Below, piece after piece: positions 1-11,569 of a stretch of 64,000 nucleotides of DNA. The notes under the pieces are model-generated. The model had not been told where the DNA came from and ran no database searches. It saw only the letters and a program-made list of their open reading frames with translations. This stretch comes from Combretum micranthum. Taxonomy: Eukaryota; Streptophyta; Magnoliopsida; Myrtales; Combretaceae. The first letter of the stretch is position 1; every line of letters starts with the position of its first letter. The stretch is taken from the NCBI GenBank assembly GCA_024138025.1, contig JAMXBD010000393.1, forward strand, positions 558,001 to 622,000. Direction: 5' to 3'. Position numbers and translations under genes: made by a program.

Positions 1-700
1 AGGATAACTTGAGCCTCCCTAGGCAAACCACTAACTAGTCTTCTTTGGTTGCAGACTTATCCATACCAATGAAATATCAATTATAACACGTAGGATAGTG
101 GGGTAGTGTAAACTGTCGCTAGGGTCATGTTTGATGGGAGCATGATTTTTGCATCTTTCACATCTTTACATGAAGTTTTTGGCATCTTTCCCTCATGGTA
201 GGCCAACAATATCCCAACCAAAGGGCTTTGATCTAGTTGCTGCATTTGCTAACATGCAGCTCTTCAAGTACTCTCAGACCCTCCTCGAGTCTTAGGCACT
301 TTAGAAAGGGTAAGTTGAAACTTCCCTTGTACAACATCTCATCGGTAAGAGTATAGTTTGCAGCTCAATACATGTTGCCACAAACATCGCTAACATGTTA
401 TAGGTGATCTTTTATCGGTAGAAATTAGATAACTTGCAACTAAAGAAGACTCATTAATGATGTGATAAAGGGAGGTTCAAGTTATCTTCCCAAAGACATG
501 AAGAACCAAGGTGGTATAACTTATTTCCATAGTAGTATGGAGAACTAGAGAGATATGGTTAGGAAGGGAGTTAGGCAGAAGCAGGGTATCAAGGTGAATG
601 AGTAGCTTAGGTTAAGCCCCTGAGTATACCAAGGACTTCAGGCCGGTAACTATTTAGTACTTGGGCTAAGATGGCTTAGTGCACCTAATGAGCCTTAAAA
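1..700 (-). pseudogene. Ty3/gypsy (Tat-type) integrase relic, copy 1
   Basis: Read on the minus strand from about 343 down, one frame gives DEMLYKGSFNLPFLKCL, then an HxxxC-like zinc-binding segment, a stop, and LWLGYCWPTM. This is the order found in the integrase N-terminal region of Tat/Athila-lineage gypsy elements, whose hallmark is a GYYWPTM-like motif before the catalytic core. The next residues, with a CERCKNHAPI-like stretch, are reached only through a frameshift. In an active element this enzyme would insert the cDNA copy. Here it is dead: stops and frameshifts occur and no upstream RT is visible. The fragment runs off the left edge. It is repeated 720 bases further on. Confidence 0.7.
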
Positions 701-720
701 ACATCATGAATTACTAATTT

Positions 721-1400
721 TGCTAGTATTAAGCCTCTTCGAGCAAAATACTAACTATTTTTCTTTGATTGCAGACTTATCTAATCTTTACCAATGAAAT
801 ACCACCTATAACATGTGGGCTGGTGAGGCAGTATAAATTGTAGCCAGGGGCATGTTCGATGGAAGTGTGCCTCTAGTATCTTTCACATCTTTGGACGAAG
901 TCTTTGGCATCTACCATCATGGTAGGCCGATGGTACCCCAACTGGAGGGCTTAGATGTTGAGCGACTGCCCTTTGATATGGTTACTGTATTCTCTAAGAT
1001 GTAGCTTTTCCAGTACTCTCAAACCTTCATCGGGTTTCAGGTACTTTGAAAAGGGTAAGTTAAACCCCCCACCTTCCCCTTCCCCTTCCCCTCCCCTTTT
1101 GCAATGTCTTATCGATCAAAGTATAGTTTACAACTTATTGCATGTTGCCATAAACATAGCTAACATGTTACAGGTAATATTTCATCAGTGGAAATTGGAT
1201 AAGCGTGCAACCAAAGAAGACTTGCTAGTAGTGTGCTAAGGCAGGTTCAAGCTATCTTCCCAAAGACATGGAGAACCAAGGTAGTATGACTTATTTCTAG
1301 AGTAGTGTAGAGAACCATGGGGATATGGTCAGGAAAAGAGTTTGATAGAAGAGGAGTATTTAGGTGAGAAAGTAGCTTAGGTTAAGCCCTTGAGTGCACC
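721..1400 (-). pseudogene. Ty3/gypsy (Tat-type) integrase relic, copy 2
   Basis: This is a diverged second copy of 1-700, offset by about 720 bases. For example, gcagacttat occurs at 51-60 and again at 771-780, and the PMVG-coding stretch recurs near 920. The integrase reading is poorer than in copy 1. Its right part is interrupted at 1401 by the LTR relic. Sequence matching copy 1 around 640-700 (ggcc..gta..cta, ggctaagatg) resumes near 5073-5140, so the two copies predate that LTR insertion. Confidence 0.6.
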
Positions 1401-4400
1401 TGTCGCGCCTCATAGGATATTCTAAACGTAGTAGTCCACCATACACAATATTAAAGTTTAGGGATGACTACCTTAGCACACAAAAGCTTTAATATTAGAT
1501 GGAAGGTGTACCTCACGGCAATAGAGGACCTTCCTTTGAAACCAGTAGATTATGGGGATATAATTAATGGCACCCAAGAATCTAAATCACAACATTACAT
1601 CTCAAAAAAATTACGGATCTTACAAACCAAAGAGGGCATACCCCATCAAAATCATTACATAAGTCTCAAAGTCTATCTTCCAAAATAAATTAAATTAGGA
1701 GATGTCTATGGAAGTCTATGTCTAATATTACACGATAGACTTCTTCTAAATGCTCCTTGAATCAACAGATCAGTACTTGGGAGAAGTATCCTGTTAGCTT
1801 CAACCAAAGATATGTAAACTGTAGCAAATATCTAAAGGGGTATAAGCTTAACTTGCTTAGTGAGAAATATTCCTAAACTAATCATACCCATACAAAATAA
1901 TTCAAACAAGTTATTTAATCAAACATTTAAAATGTAAAAAGCTCATGAACTAGCAATACATATGATTATTTGGAAATCAAACATTTAAATGAATTTGCAC
2001 CCTCCATTTGAGGTTAGGTGTTTTTGGCTAATTACGACCACAGTTCGCAAAGAAGTTTTTATAGATTTTTGGCTACTACTCACCACTAAAACTTGTAGAT
2101 TTTATCGGCTATTACATGTCACTTGTAGATTTACCATTTCCTACCAACCACTACTACTATACTCTTGTCCCACCAAGAATATAATAGCAAATGCAATGTA
2201 ACTTACTTCATGATATACGTGAATCAATTTGTTAATTTACTCTTAACATATGGATAAGGTATTTTTAAGGGTGATCAATGAGATATTTGCACATACTTCA
2301 TGACAGTAGCAAAACAATCATTAATTTATCAACAATTCGAGTTCCAATATACTTTGTATAATTTCAACAAGGCTTTTCATGCATATTCCATTTTATCTTT
2401 TCGTATTTCTAGTGCCTTTAGCTACAAGTAAAAACATAAGTACGAAAATTAAGAGAGTAAACTCACTCGGTCATGTCTTGAAATAAATCTTCTAGTCCTA
2501 ATAATCATCAAAAGAAATATTTGAATTGAGTATTTCATGAGATTTCTACTTAAATTTTCTAAGTCTACTTTGCTATTCGCGTCATAATTCAGATTGCAGA
2601 AATTTTAACTTAAAACGGCCATAACTTGCTTATTTTAACTTGGAATTTTGCATATTAGTAGTCATTTTCAACCTACTCGGAAAGATCTATCTATTTATAA
2701 GGTTATTTTTAACATTTAAAGCCATTTAAGTTTCGAAAAGGGGCAGTACAGATTTGTCCAACATGTTCTAACCCCTAAATTTTTCATTTATCAAAGTTTT
2801 ACGTTATCTAAATTTCCTATAGCAAGCACAAAATACTTATATAGTCAAAAATCATATAGTATTAATATATACTCATATTATATGCATGGTTATAGTGATG
2901 TTGTCTCAAAAATGCTTTTTCATAATACAATTTATATTAGAAGTTCAAAAGTTAAGTTTGTGGAAAAATCTCATTTTGAACTGTTGAAAGAGAACTAGAA
3001 TTTTTGGTTTGTTATAAGTGAATGTCTAATTATTATAATTATTATTTTTTCCTTTACTTAACTTCATGAAGATAAATTCATTTCCTAAAACTTAATTCTT
3101 TTTATGCAGTGCACCAATTTTTTTTTTCCAAGTTGATTTGAACTAATAATATGATTTTATGTTTGTCTTGTCCAAGAAGTTGATTTGTTCCTAGTATTTA
3201 GCAAATATTGACATGTGCCTTATATATACAATTTTAAGGAAATTTTACATAACAAGAATTATCAATATTTGAAATGTGTGATAAATTTATTTTAACATTT
3301 TGAAGAGAGTATAGTTGAATAATTATTCTTAGTCTTAACGAAATTTTTTTAAAAGTGTTGAAAATTGTTTCTCTTGAAAGTTAAATCTCTCTTTATAAAA
3401 TAAGACACAGTCATCATCTTCATTTTTGAAAATTTTTACTAAGACAAAACCATCACTTGATGACCATGCATGCACATAAACATAGTAGCTATGCTAAGAG
3501 ATAAATTTTGGCGTAGACTCCTGTAGAAATTAGATTGAAGATCAATTGAGCAAATATTAAAAATAAAGATATGGAAGTCTTAACTTGTTATCAAGACTTT
3601 TTGGAACTTAGAAATGGACAAGTCCCATAAAAATAAGAAAAGCATAATTGAAGAAAATCATAGAAGCCTTAGATTTACTTAAAAGCTTCCTGGGACTTAG
3701 ATAAGGACAAGTCCTATAAAAAGAAAAGCAAGAAAATTAATTATGGGAGTCTTAAGCTTCATCAAGGCTTCCCGAGACTCGAATATTTGTAGTCTCACGA
3801 ATAAAGCAAAATAAGAACAATATGGAGTCTTAGATTATATTCAAGGCTCCCAGGACTTATAAATGAATAAGTCTCATAGATGTTTTGACTTAATGGAGGA
3901 CGAGTTTAAGACTAAAATTTGACTATTCTTATTTATTTTGCATGAAATAAAGCATTAAGAAGGTCTTAAATTAGTGAGCTTTAGGCTATAGGAATGCATA
4001 TATACATACTTATACATACTATCATATAGAAAGTTAGGTTAGAGATAAGAACATAACATAAATATAAATTCAATGTGGAGTTAAACATGACATAAACAAG
4101 ATGTTGTTTTTATAACTTCATTCCCTAGCATAAGCTCATTCGGATTTGTTTGAAATTATAACATATATGTTGTTCATGTTATGTTAATATAAACGAAAGA
4201 GGAGATTTTAGTGTTTACCTAAGATGAAAGATGGAAGATTGATGAAGAGGAAATTTGTGAAATTTTCAATGAGAGGGAGGGGATGAAGCTCACGGTTTTT
4301 GGGAGAGAAGAGGGGAAGTTGTGGAGAAAATTTGCAAGAGTTTTGTTAGTGTTTAACAGATGTGTGTAAAGAATAGGGAGAGATGGGGTATTTATAGAGT

Positions 4401-5052
4401 TTGGAGATAGAAATTAGAGGGAATTAAACTAAATGAAAAAAAAAAAGATAGGTATGAGAGAGAAAGGTCACTGGTTTTAGCATGAGAGGAAGGGGAGAGA
4501 TGATTAAAAATGTATTTTTATAAGGAAAAATAAGTAATGTGTAAGATAAGTTATGTATAAAATAGATTGGAAAAGAAAATGTAAGAATAGATGTGTAAGG
4601 AATGTAAGAATAGTTAGTAAGAAAAAATAGAGATGGTGAAATAGTAATGAATAGTAAACAAGATAAATTAATTACCAGTAGTAAGAAAAATACACATAAA
4701 TAAGCTAAATCCGACGTTTTTAGAAGCTAAAAAATTTTGTATATGATATTTTATAATTTTTTACCACATTACGAGTCTAAATTAATTGTTGGAATGTTTT
4801 CATCGCTTTTCATGCCGGGATCTTGATTTAGAAATCAATCCCATTTGGGTTCGAAATAGGATAATTTTTAGCAAATCGAATCTTTTTAGGATAAAAGGCA
4901 TTATTTTGAACTATAATCCAAGGTTATCTCATTTTTACTGTTTTAGGTTTTTGAGTACGGTCTTATCGAATCTAGATCCACTTAGACTTATTGTTGACCT
5001 ATGTTGACTTTAAGGTTTCGATTTGACTTTTCAATTTTAGGATTTATTTACA
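1401..5052. repeat. Old solo LTR, related to the 14178/22471 LTRs
   Basis: The segment begins TGTCGCGCCTCATAGG and ends ..GGATTTATTTACA. It can be followed block by block against the 3.6-kb LTRs at 14178 and 22471. Shared blocks include the primer-like start, the 'gaatttgcaccctccatt' block near 1990, 'ggccataacttg' near 2620, the GGAGTCTTAG..CAAGGCTCCC module from 3570, and the terminal TTTACA. It is much more diverged than those two LTRs are from each other, so it is an older insertion. I see no internal element sequence beside it and no clear target duplication. It holds no believable gene; short ORFs inside it are chance. Confidence 0.7.
3570..3900. repeat. Tandem 85-90-base module inside the LTR relic
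   Basis: About four diverged copies of GGAGTCTTAG..CAAGGCTCCCAGGACTTA..AAGTCCCATA follow one another, starting near 3570, 3662, 3745 and 3823. The intact LTRs at 14178 and 22471 carry a single copy (near 16545 and 24838). Confidence 0.6.
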
Positions 5053-6164
5053 AGATTATCATAAAATTTAAGGGAGCTTTGGCCAGTAGATGGTCTAATC
5101 CTTTGGCTGAGATGACTTAAAGCACGCAATGGGCCTCTACTTCCCTGAAATTCTTCTTCTTCCTTAGGAGGAGGACACTTTCTCAAATATCCCCACCACC
5201 ACCCTCTCTCTCTCTCTCGAAGTTAACATCCTCAACCATCGTTTTCCAGCTCCCACCAACTGAGTCGACTCAGCAATAACACATCCGCCATCTTCTTCAT
5301 TTCCACTAAACCAACTAATGACATCACCGCCGCACCGATTCACAGTAGACCTCAAGCCTTATAGAAACTAGAGTCAAACCACCAAACCACATCGCAGGGT
5401 AGCAAGTCCATTCTCATTCACATCACTGGCTGCAAGCATTTACCATTCAGTCAAGCCCACAGCAACTGTAACCAGCAATCATCATGTTCATGCTTGGTGC
5501 ATTAATGAGAAAAGAAGAAAGGTCATGTAGCCTAGTATGATCTGTTGCATACTGTTGTGGTTCTTTGTTTGAGAATTGCAACAGTAAATGCACTGACCGA
5601 AAGAGTGCCTTCAATACAATTTTGAAGGCGCTATTAAAGGCTGCACTTTTGAAGGCGCTATTAAAGGCTGCACCTTCACTACCTTAATGCCGTATTATAT
5701 TTTACCTCGAGCCGATTTTCATTTTTTTTTCCTCCAAAACCCGTACCATAAATGTACGAAAACCGCAGGAATCCAGTCGCCAATGTATTAGAAAATGGTA
5801 AGACGTCAAATTCCTAAGAATGACTTAACATACGCGTACTTTTTCAGCCAATTTGTCTGCTATAGAATCCTTGTCCTAACATATACTATTAGTTGTCAGT
5901 AGCTCATTTTGATGTGTCTTTAAAGTATGACAATGTCTTAATTTTTTTTTTTTTTGCGTCTTAATTGGTATGATAAAACTGCCTGTTCTGCGAGCTTTAT
6001 GCTTTCATCAGTCTAATCCCTTTTTTTTAAGAGACCAGGTAGACATCTAAATATATAAAACAAGGACAATGGGTTGAAAAAAATCCAATAACTATATATC
6101 AACTTAATCCATACACATGTTAAGTTCACCCTTAATCAAAGAAAACAAACCCACAATAAAACTA
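5053..6164. other. Intergenic, no supported gene
   Basis: 5073-5140 continues the integrase-relic repeat interrupted by the LTR. A CT-rich tract lies at 5203-5219. A 63-codon minus-strand ORF (5355-5164) overlaps low-complexity sequence and resembles nothing I know. A perfect 27-base tandem duplication lies at 5620-5673. Confidence 0.5.
5620..5673. repeat. 27-base perfect tandem duplication
   Basis: Two identical units (5620-5646, 5647-5673) contain GAAGGCGCTATTAAAGGC. The preceding AGTGCCTTCAA (from about 5604) can pair with TTGAAGGCGCT in unit 1, making a short hairpin. GC-rich GAAGGCGC repeats of this kind occur in subterminal parts of CACTA elements, but I see no element ends here. Confidence 0.6.
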
Positions 6165-6343
6165 CGGGAGCTTGTACAGTCCCGTCATCGAGACCGTTTA
6201 GTCAATCATTTGATTGTTAAAGTAAATATGATAATTAAAATATTAACTATTTTAGTAATTTGATCACGATTAGAAATGATATGAGCCGTTAGATAGTGAT
6301 GAACCGATCTCGTGATAATTAATGATGGGACTATGGAATTTCC
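6165..6343. mobile_element. MULE-type MITE with 9-base target duplication
   Basis: A 179-base element with imperfect terminal inverted repeats. The left end CGGGAGCTTGTACAGTCCC pairs with the right end ..GGGACTATGGAATTTCC, and CGAGACCG pairs with CGATCTCG further in. It is flanked by the perfect 9-base direct repeat ATAAAACTA (6156-6164 and 6344-6352). Nine-base target duplications are characteristic of Mutator-like transposases, which would have to act in trans because nothing is encoded here. Confidence 0.8.
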
Positions 6344-6397
6344 ATAAAACTAATCCTCATCTCCTTACCATCATGGATGATATTATGGTACTTTCAA

Positions 6398-6546
6398 CAT
6401 TATAAGAAAATTGAGAGTTAAAAATAAAATTTTTATTTTTAAATATAAATTTTTGTTACAAAAATCGTCATTACTAGAAACAAAAACTTTTTTATTAATT
6501 TTCCATTGCAAAATTTTTATTTTTAGTGGTATATTTTCTTATAGTG
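6398..6546. mobile_element. CACTA-like MITE
   Basis: The left end CATTATAAGAAAAT and the right end ATTTTCTTATAGTG form inverted repeats close to the CACTACAAGAAA termini of plant En/Spm (CACTA) elements. The interior is AT-rich and noncoding. The 3-base target duplication is not clear. Confidence 0.55.
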
Positions 6547-7444
6547 CAGTTAATTCATTTATAAGTGGTGTCATGTTCTTATAATCAATCTCTACAACCA
6601 CCTTCCTCCAACCACGTTCAACTGCAATGATCACACACTACTTCCGACTGCTACCGATAATAGTGACACGGGGATGAAGAGCTTAGGTCACCACCCAACA
6701 CACGGACAGACAAGAAGATAAGGAAGGAGGATACATGATTTTGTGACAGGATTCTTATTAGTGAAATATAGATTTTTTTTTTTTCATCATCATCTTCTTC
6801 TTCTAAATCTATGTTTTTGAAGTTGGTTTATTTTGAATGTTAAAATTGAGGATGAGGACATATGAATAGGACAAAACTTATTAAAAATTAGATAAATTTA
6901 CATAAGAAAAAAATTGGAATTACTTAATAATTTAATAATTTAGTAATTAATTTAAGCATTCCATTTGGAGGGAAACTGATAAGTCAAAATGGTTAAATTT
7001 CTCAGTAAAAAATTATTGTATATTTTAAAGAATATTAAAATCATTAAAAATCAAGGTATATATAAGAAAAATAAACCGATTAAACAGGTAAAATACCTTA
7101 TCCAACCCAAAAAAAAATATTTATTTATTTAGAAAAAAGCTTCATGTGCTACATGGACTCACAAATTTACCGTGCCTTACATTTTTAACCTCGTACTTGG
7201 AATGGAAAAAGTTCTCTTCATCACTCAAAATTTGCCTAGGTTTAAAAGTAATAGTATACAAATAATCTATCTATTTTGGCCGCCTTGTTTTCAAATATAA
7301 ATGATAATAATTATGCGAAAATAATTATATATACATGTAATGTGTAATATTTGATAAATCTTTCTTCTAATATAGTAAATGAAAATTTAGATCATGATGA
7401 AGTTCGAGTTTATAGATTCCTAGTACAGATGAAATTATACGATA
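6547..7444. other. Intergenic, AT-rich
   Basis: Nothing recognisable apart from T-rich and A-rich tracts. No ORF or RNA gene is supported. Confidence 0.5.
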
Positions 7445-7676
7445 TGGTCTGTTTGTTTTGGCTTTTTTCAGACAGATACAGACACTTTTTCAAACTTTTT
7501 TCTAACAAATTATTTATCAAGAACTAGATATAGATAAAAAAAAAGTTGACAGTTCTCATCAAAAGATCAAATAGAACAAATATAGATAAAATTTAGATGC
7601 AAATCGGATATATTTACACATATCATTTTAAAAAAGATACAGATACAGATGAAAAACAGACAATCCAAACAGACCC
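7445..7676. mobile_element. PIF/Harbinger-like MITE, copy 1
   Basis: The ends TGGTCTGTTTG and CAAACAGACCC are inverted repeats, and the flanking triplets are ATA on both sides (7442-7444, 7677-7679). It is clearly the same family as 11809-12018: both share ACAAATTATTTATCAA, CTCATCAAAAGATCAAAT and CAGATACAGATGAAAAAC. Confidence 0.7.
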
Positions 7677-7888
7677 ATAATATTGAAAAAAACAAGCGGT
7701 CTACAGTTTGATCTCTTACATCTTGTTTATAACCTATATCTTGTAGGTGAAAGACAGGAAAACATAAATAGGCAGTTGTGATATGTCTAGCGAAACATCT
7801 CCCAAGGCCAAACTTTACAGCACTATTGTAGGCTTTTTGTTCATCTTACTGCGTTATACTTGTCTTCTTCTCTAATTACTAACGAATG

Positions 7889-8256
7889 GGCATGTTCCGG
7901 GGCAGGTCAGTCCATCCTATTGGGTCCAAATCCAAACATAAGAGATCCGAAACTGCTCAAAGAGAAGGATGGCGATTGAGAAGGATAGGGCAGGTCCATG
8001 CGGGTCAAGATGGGTTCGACCCATTCTATTTACATTAATTTTTTTTAAAAAAATTTATTCTTTCTAATTTTTCATGGGTAGACCCATATGGACTTGTTGG
8101 GTCCACCGATCCATAAAGTGGACCGCCTTATAGTCGTGGATCTAGTAGGTCTGCTTCACGGTTAAGTCCAGCCCTGTTGGGTTGGGTCCATGTGGATCAC
8201 ATTCGTGGCTGGTTTGAGCTAGGTCTCAGTTCGGGCCTGACTCGAAGGCTTGTCTC
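7889..8256. mobile_element. MULE-like element with 10-base flanking repeat
   Basis: A 368-base segment is flanked by the perfect direct repeat CTAACGAATG (7879-7888 and 8257-8266). Its ends are G+C-richer than the surroundings and loosely inverted (GGGCATGTTCCGGGGCAGG against GAGACAAGCCTTCGAGTCAGG on the other strand). It repeats GGGTCCA / TGGACCC words. No ORF. The flanking repeat supports a Mutator-type insertion. Confidence 0.6.
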
Positions 8257-8266
8257 CTAACGAATG

Positions 8267-9134
8267 CATGTAGGACATGAAATTCCTTATTATAAAATTG
8301 CTTTGTTATAAAGAGTCTTTATAATTTATAGAAAAGAATGTTTTGTGTATTATTTATTGGTATTTTGTTCCATAGGCGTTGTATTCAAGTATTTAGACCA
8401 TTTTTATTTTCTAAATTACTAATATAGCATACCCTTTAAAAAAATAGAGAATTAAAAAAGTCAATCATTTTAAAAGACGGTATATACCCATTCAAACTAT
8501 AGACCTTTGGGTCTAGCCAAAATTTTTTGTGAGATTGTCAACCCTTGCAAGTATATTTTGAAACAAAAACAATAAAGGAAAGAAGACATGAGATACGATT
8601 ACTCCATGCTTTTCTTTTTATCTTTTTCTCTCTATTCATACATATTTTTGTTTAGGGAAAATTACAAAAAAAATTGTTATTTTAGTATTTTTATAAACAA
8701 GTGATCTAACTTTTTTATTTTTTATATATACATAATATGATTTTTGATATTTTGGTAATAAAATAATTTGAGTTTTATTTTTGACAAACACATGTACATG
8801 AGCTGTGTTTTAATTTTTTTACAAATAAATAACCTGAATTTTGTTTTTTGAATAAATATAGTACTAATATTTTTAACATAAAGTGACAAAATACTAGTCC
8901 TATATATGCCCAAAATGAACCTTAAGTAATTTGTTTGTAAAAGTATCAAAACACATGTAATGTATTTGTCCAAAACTAAAATTCATATTATAAAATACCA
9001 AAACATATATTATGTTTTCTGTATTTTACTCTTCTATTTACACCTTTTATTTATAAAATTCACAAATTGCGATTGGAATCTTACTCCTTGATCATGCAAT
9101 GCATACACGTAGACTGATTAGAGTAACTGCGGAT
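8267..9134. other. Intergenic, AT-rich
   Basis: No gene is supported. An 83-codon minus-strand ORF (8973-8722) is an AT-rich, low-complexity reading rich in Ile, Leu and Lys and is most likely chance. Confidence 0.5.
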
Positions 9135-9765
9135 AGAGCTGCAAATGAGCTAGGTTTTAGTAGGCTTAGGCTCAGCTTGTTTAACAAATTAATAGACTCA
9201 AGCTGAGCTAGATTTTTAATGAGGTTGAAATGTACAAGCTCGTTGAGGATTCGTGAACCCGAGTTTAGCTCATTAGACTCTTTTAGCTAAATGAGCCCGA
9301 GTTCATCTCGTTTACGTAATAATTATATATAATTACATTTATAATATCTAATTAATATAAATAATTATGTAAAATATTTTATTAATATATATTAATAATA
9401 TTATATCAATATTTTAATTCAATTTAATATTACATTAAATACTCAAAGAAAGCTAGGCTTTAGTGACAAAAATTCTATTCTAAGCATAATTTTTTGTTGT
9501 AAAAACCATCATCATTGATTTTATTTGAAGAAATAAAACTATTTTTATCAATTTCCATTACAAAATTTTTATCTCTAAAGGCTAGTTTTTTTTTTTTTTT
9601 TTTTTTTTGTAGTGAAATAACTTGACTTCGTGATCCCTCAATGAACTTGTTTGCGATCTTGAAGAAAAGTTTAAACTCGACTCGTTTAGTTAAATAAGTT
9701 AAGTTAATTCTAAAATGAGTTGAGTTTGAGTAACTCACGAGCAATTCAGCTCATTTGCAACTCTT
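9135..9765. mobile_element. MULE-type nonautonomous element
   Basis: The left end AGAGCTGCAAATGAGCT is matched in inverse by AGCTCATTTGCAACTCT at the right end. Subterminal regions repeat GAGCTGAG/CTCGTT words, a pattern known from plant MULE-derived repeats. The flanking 9-base repeats are ACTGCGGAT (9126-9134) and ACTGTGGAT (9766-9774), one mismatch apart. From about 9460 to 9615 the interior looks like a nested CACTA-like MITE (..TTTTTGTAGTG at its right end) containing a 22-base T tract. Confidence 0.7.
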
Positions 9766-9853
9766 ACTGTGGATTGATGTCACATTAAGTAAGTTATATC
9801 AAGTGAATTTGAAATATTTATTTGAGGGGTAATAGTGAAAACATATTAAAATT

Positions 9854-10375
9854 TGATCTGGGGTTTGCTAAGAGTGAAGAGTCTTGTGAAGTTGAAGTGC
9901 AAACTGAACAAATGTTGCCAAGTACAAGTGCTGTGTGTGCATTTAAAGGCAATGAAATTGAAGATAGTAATGAGGCCAGAAGGAGTAAGGCCAGTCTTGT
10001 GGACTTAGTTGATGGGCCTTCATTGAATATGGGTTAAATCTAAAATAATGAAGGCCAATGGCTAACTTCAATAGGATAAATATTAGTAGATTACGACTAT
10101 GCTCATGTAATAGCCTTACTGGTAGAAATAGTACAAATAAGTAATGGTAAATTATATTAATGTATTGTGTAACAAAATGGTGACTAAGCTAATTGTCCTC
10201 TATCCCATCACCAATATTCCTAGGGCCAATACTATGTATTTTTTCATGTAATATACATGGTACTGAATATAAGAAAAATATAATTCATGCCTATAAGCTT
10301 GTATCCAAGCTTTCTACTTACATTCAAGTAAGTTGTGCATAGTTCACTATTTTCATTAATATCCTTGCATCAACA
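9854..10375 (+). repeat. 5' LTR of the chromovirus
   Basis: Starts TGATCTGGGGTTT and ends ..CATCAACA just before the primer site. It matches 29772-30328 through long shared blocks (AGTCTTGTGAAGTTGAAG, AAGGCCAGTCTTGTGGAC, GCCTATAAGCTTGTAT). The 71-codon ORF at 9822-10037 lies mostly inside it and is not a gene. Confidence 0.8.
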
Positions 10376-10386
10376 GGTATCAAAGC
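10376..10386 (+). other. Primer binding site, initiator tRNA-Met type
   Basis: GGTATCAAAGC directly follows the LTR and differs by one base from the usual (T)GGTATCAGAGC complementary to the 3' end of plant initiator tRNA-Met. Confidence 0.75.
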
Positions 10387-10393
10387 ATCATCG

Positions 10394-11540
10394 ATGATGG
10401 CAAGAGAATCTTATAAGGTTAAAGAACTAGCTCGAATGATGAAGGAACAAGCTAAGTTTACTGAGACTCCCAAGAACCAACAAGCTGCACTGGACAAATA
10501 TAGTCAAACTATGGATGAGATTAAATGGCAATTACAAACAAACAATACAATGGTGGGATCCCAATCCACCGTTGCTTATCATAGAAAACGTCTAGCATCT
10601 GCACGACCAGAACCACTACAGCAAGGAGAAGACAACAACATTAAAAACACAACTGGTTATCGTTTGCCTGTGAGGAGTACTAAAGTGAAATTTCCAGTGT
10701 TTAGCAGAGAAGTAATATGTAACTGGTAAGTTAGAGCTAAGCAAATTTTTTTCTTTGGATGGAATGCGTGAGCATCTTAAGGTGAGTATTGTTACTATAT
10801 ATTTAGAAGATAAGCCTTATGAGTGGTGTTTGTCATATTCAAAGACTAAGATTGATGTGAACCTAATGACTTTAGAAGAACTCACTAAAACCTATCAAGT
10901 TAGGTTTAATGAACACATATTCAAAGATCTCATGGTTGAGCTCAAGGAGCTCCATCAAATAGAAACATTGCAAGAATACCTCGATGACTTCGCGCATTTA
11001 GCAACCCAAGTGCAACTACTCAAACCTCACCTAACAAGTTATTTCCTTGGTAGACTAAAACTTAAAATTTGATTTCCCATACGCATGTTTTGACCTAGCA
11101 CTCTCAATCAAGCTTATACCTTAGCTAACTAGCAAGAAGCCACTAACTTATCCTCTAAGGCTAACTTGAAAACTTCTAAGACACAATCCACAATGTATAG
11201 TTCCAGCTCCACAACTCACCTAACGACCCATCACCAGTAGCATACATCACTTTACTACTCCATTCTCAAGAACCTAACACACTACCAAGGCAAAAACCTA
11301 ACAGTCCTATCAATGAACTAGACTCATGCTTTCAAAATTAACATAACACATCAACCAAAACCCACTAGGCATCTTACCCTCGAAGAACTAGAGGAAACAA
11401 CATAGGAAAAAACAATGTTTTGGTGTGATGAGCCTTTTGGGCCTAAGAATAGGTGTAAAAGTAATTGAGCCAAGTGAAGAGACTGAAGAACTTGTGGAGG
11501 ATGTTGGGGTAAATGAATTAGAAGAAGGTTTGGCATAACT
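10394..11540 (+). pseudogene. Chromovirus gag, broken
   Basis: The first piece (10394-10729, 111 codons) has the coiled-coil-like N-terminus and stops just inside the Gag core. The core continues in another frame (10755-11072), with DGMREHLKVSIVTIYLEDKPYEW and a TYQVRFNEHIF / LQEYLDDFAHLATQV stretch typical of the retrotransposon Gag domain. Around 11415-11455 a degenerate zinc-knuckle-like FWCDEPFGPKNRCK follows; its first Cys is lost. Gag would package the RNA into particles. The frameshift near 10730-10755 and later stops make it non-functional. Confidence 0.75.
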
Positions 11541-11569
11541 TACATTGTGCTCATTTAGCAATGGTTGGG

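Noticed and set aside
955..1239. 94-codon plus-strand ORF
   Set aside because: It lies opposite the second integrase relic, and its Pro/Ser stretch comes from a C-rich slippage tract.
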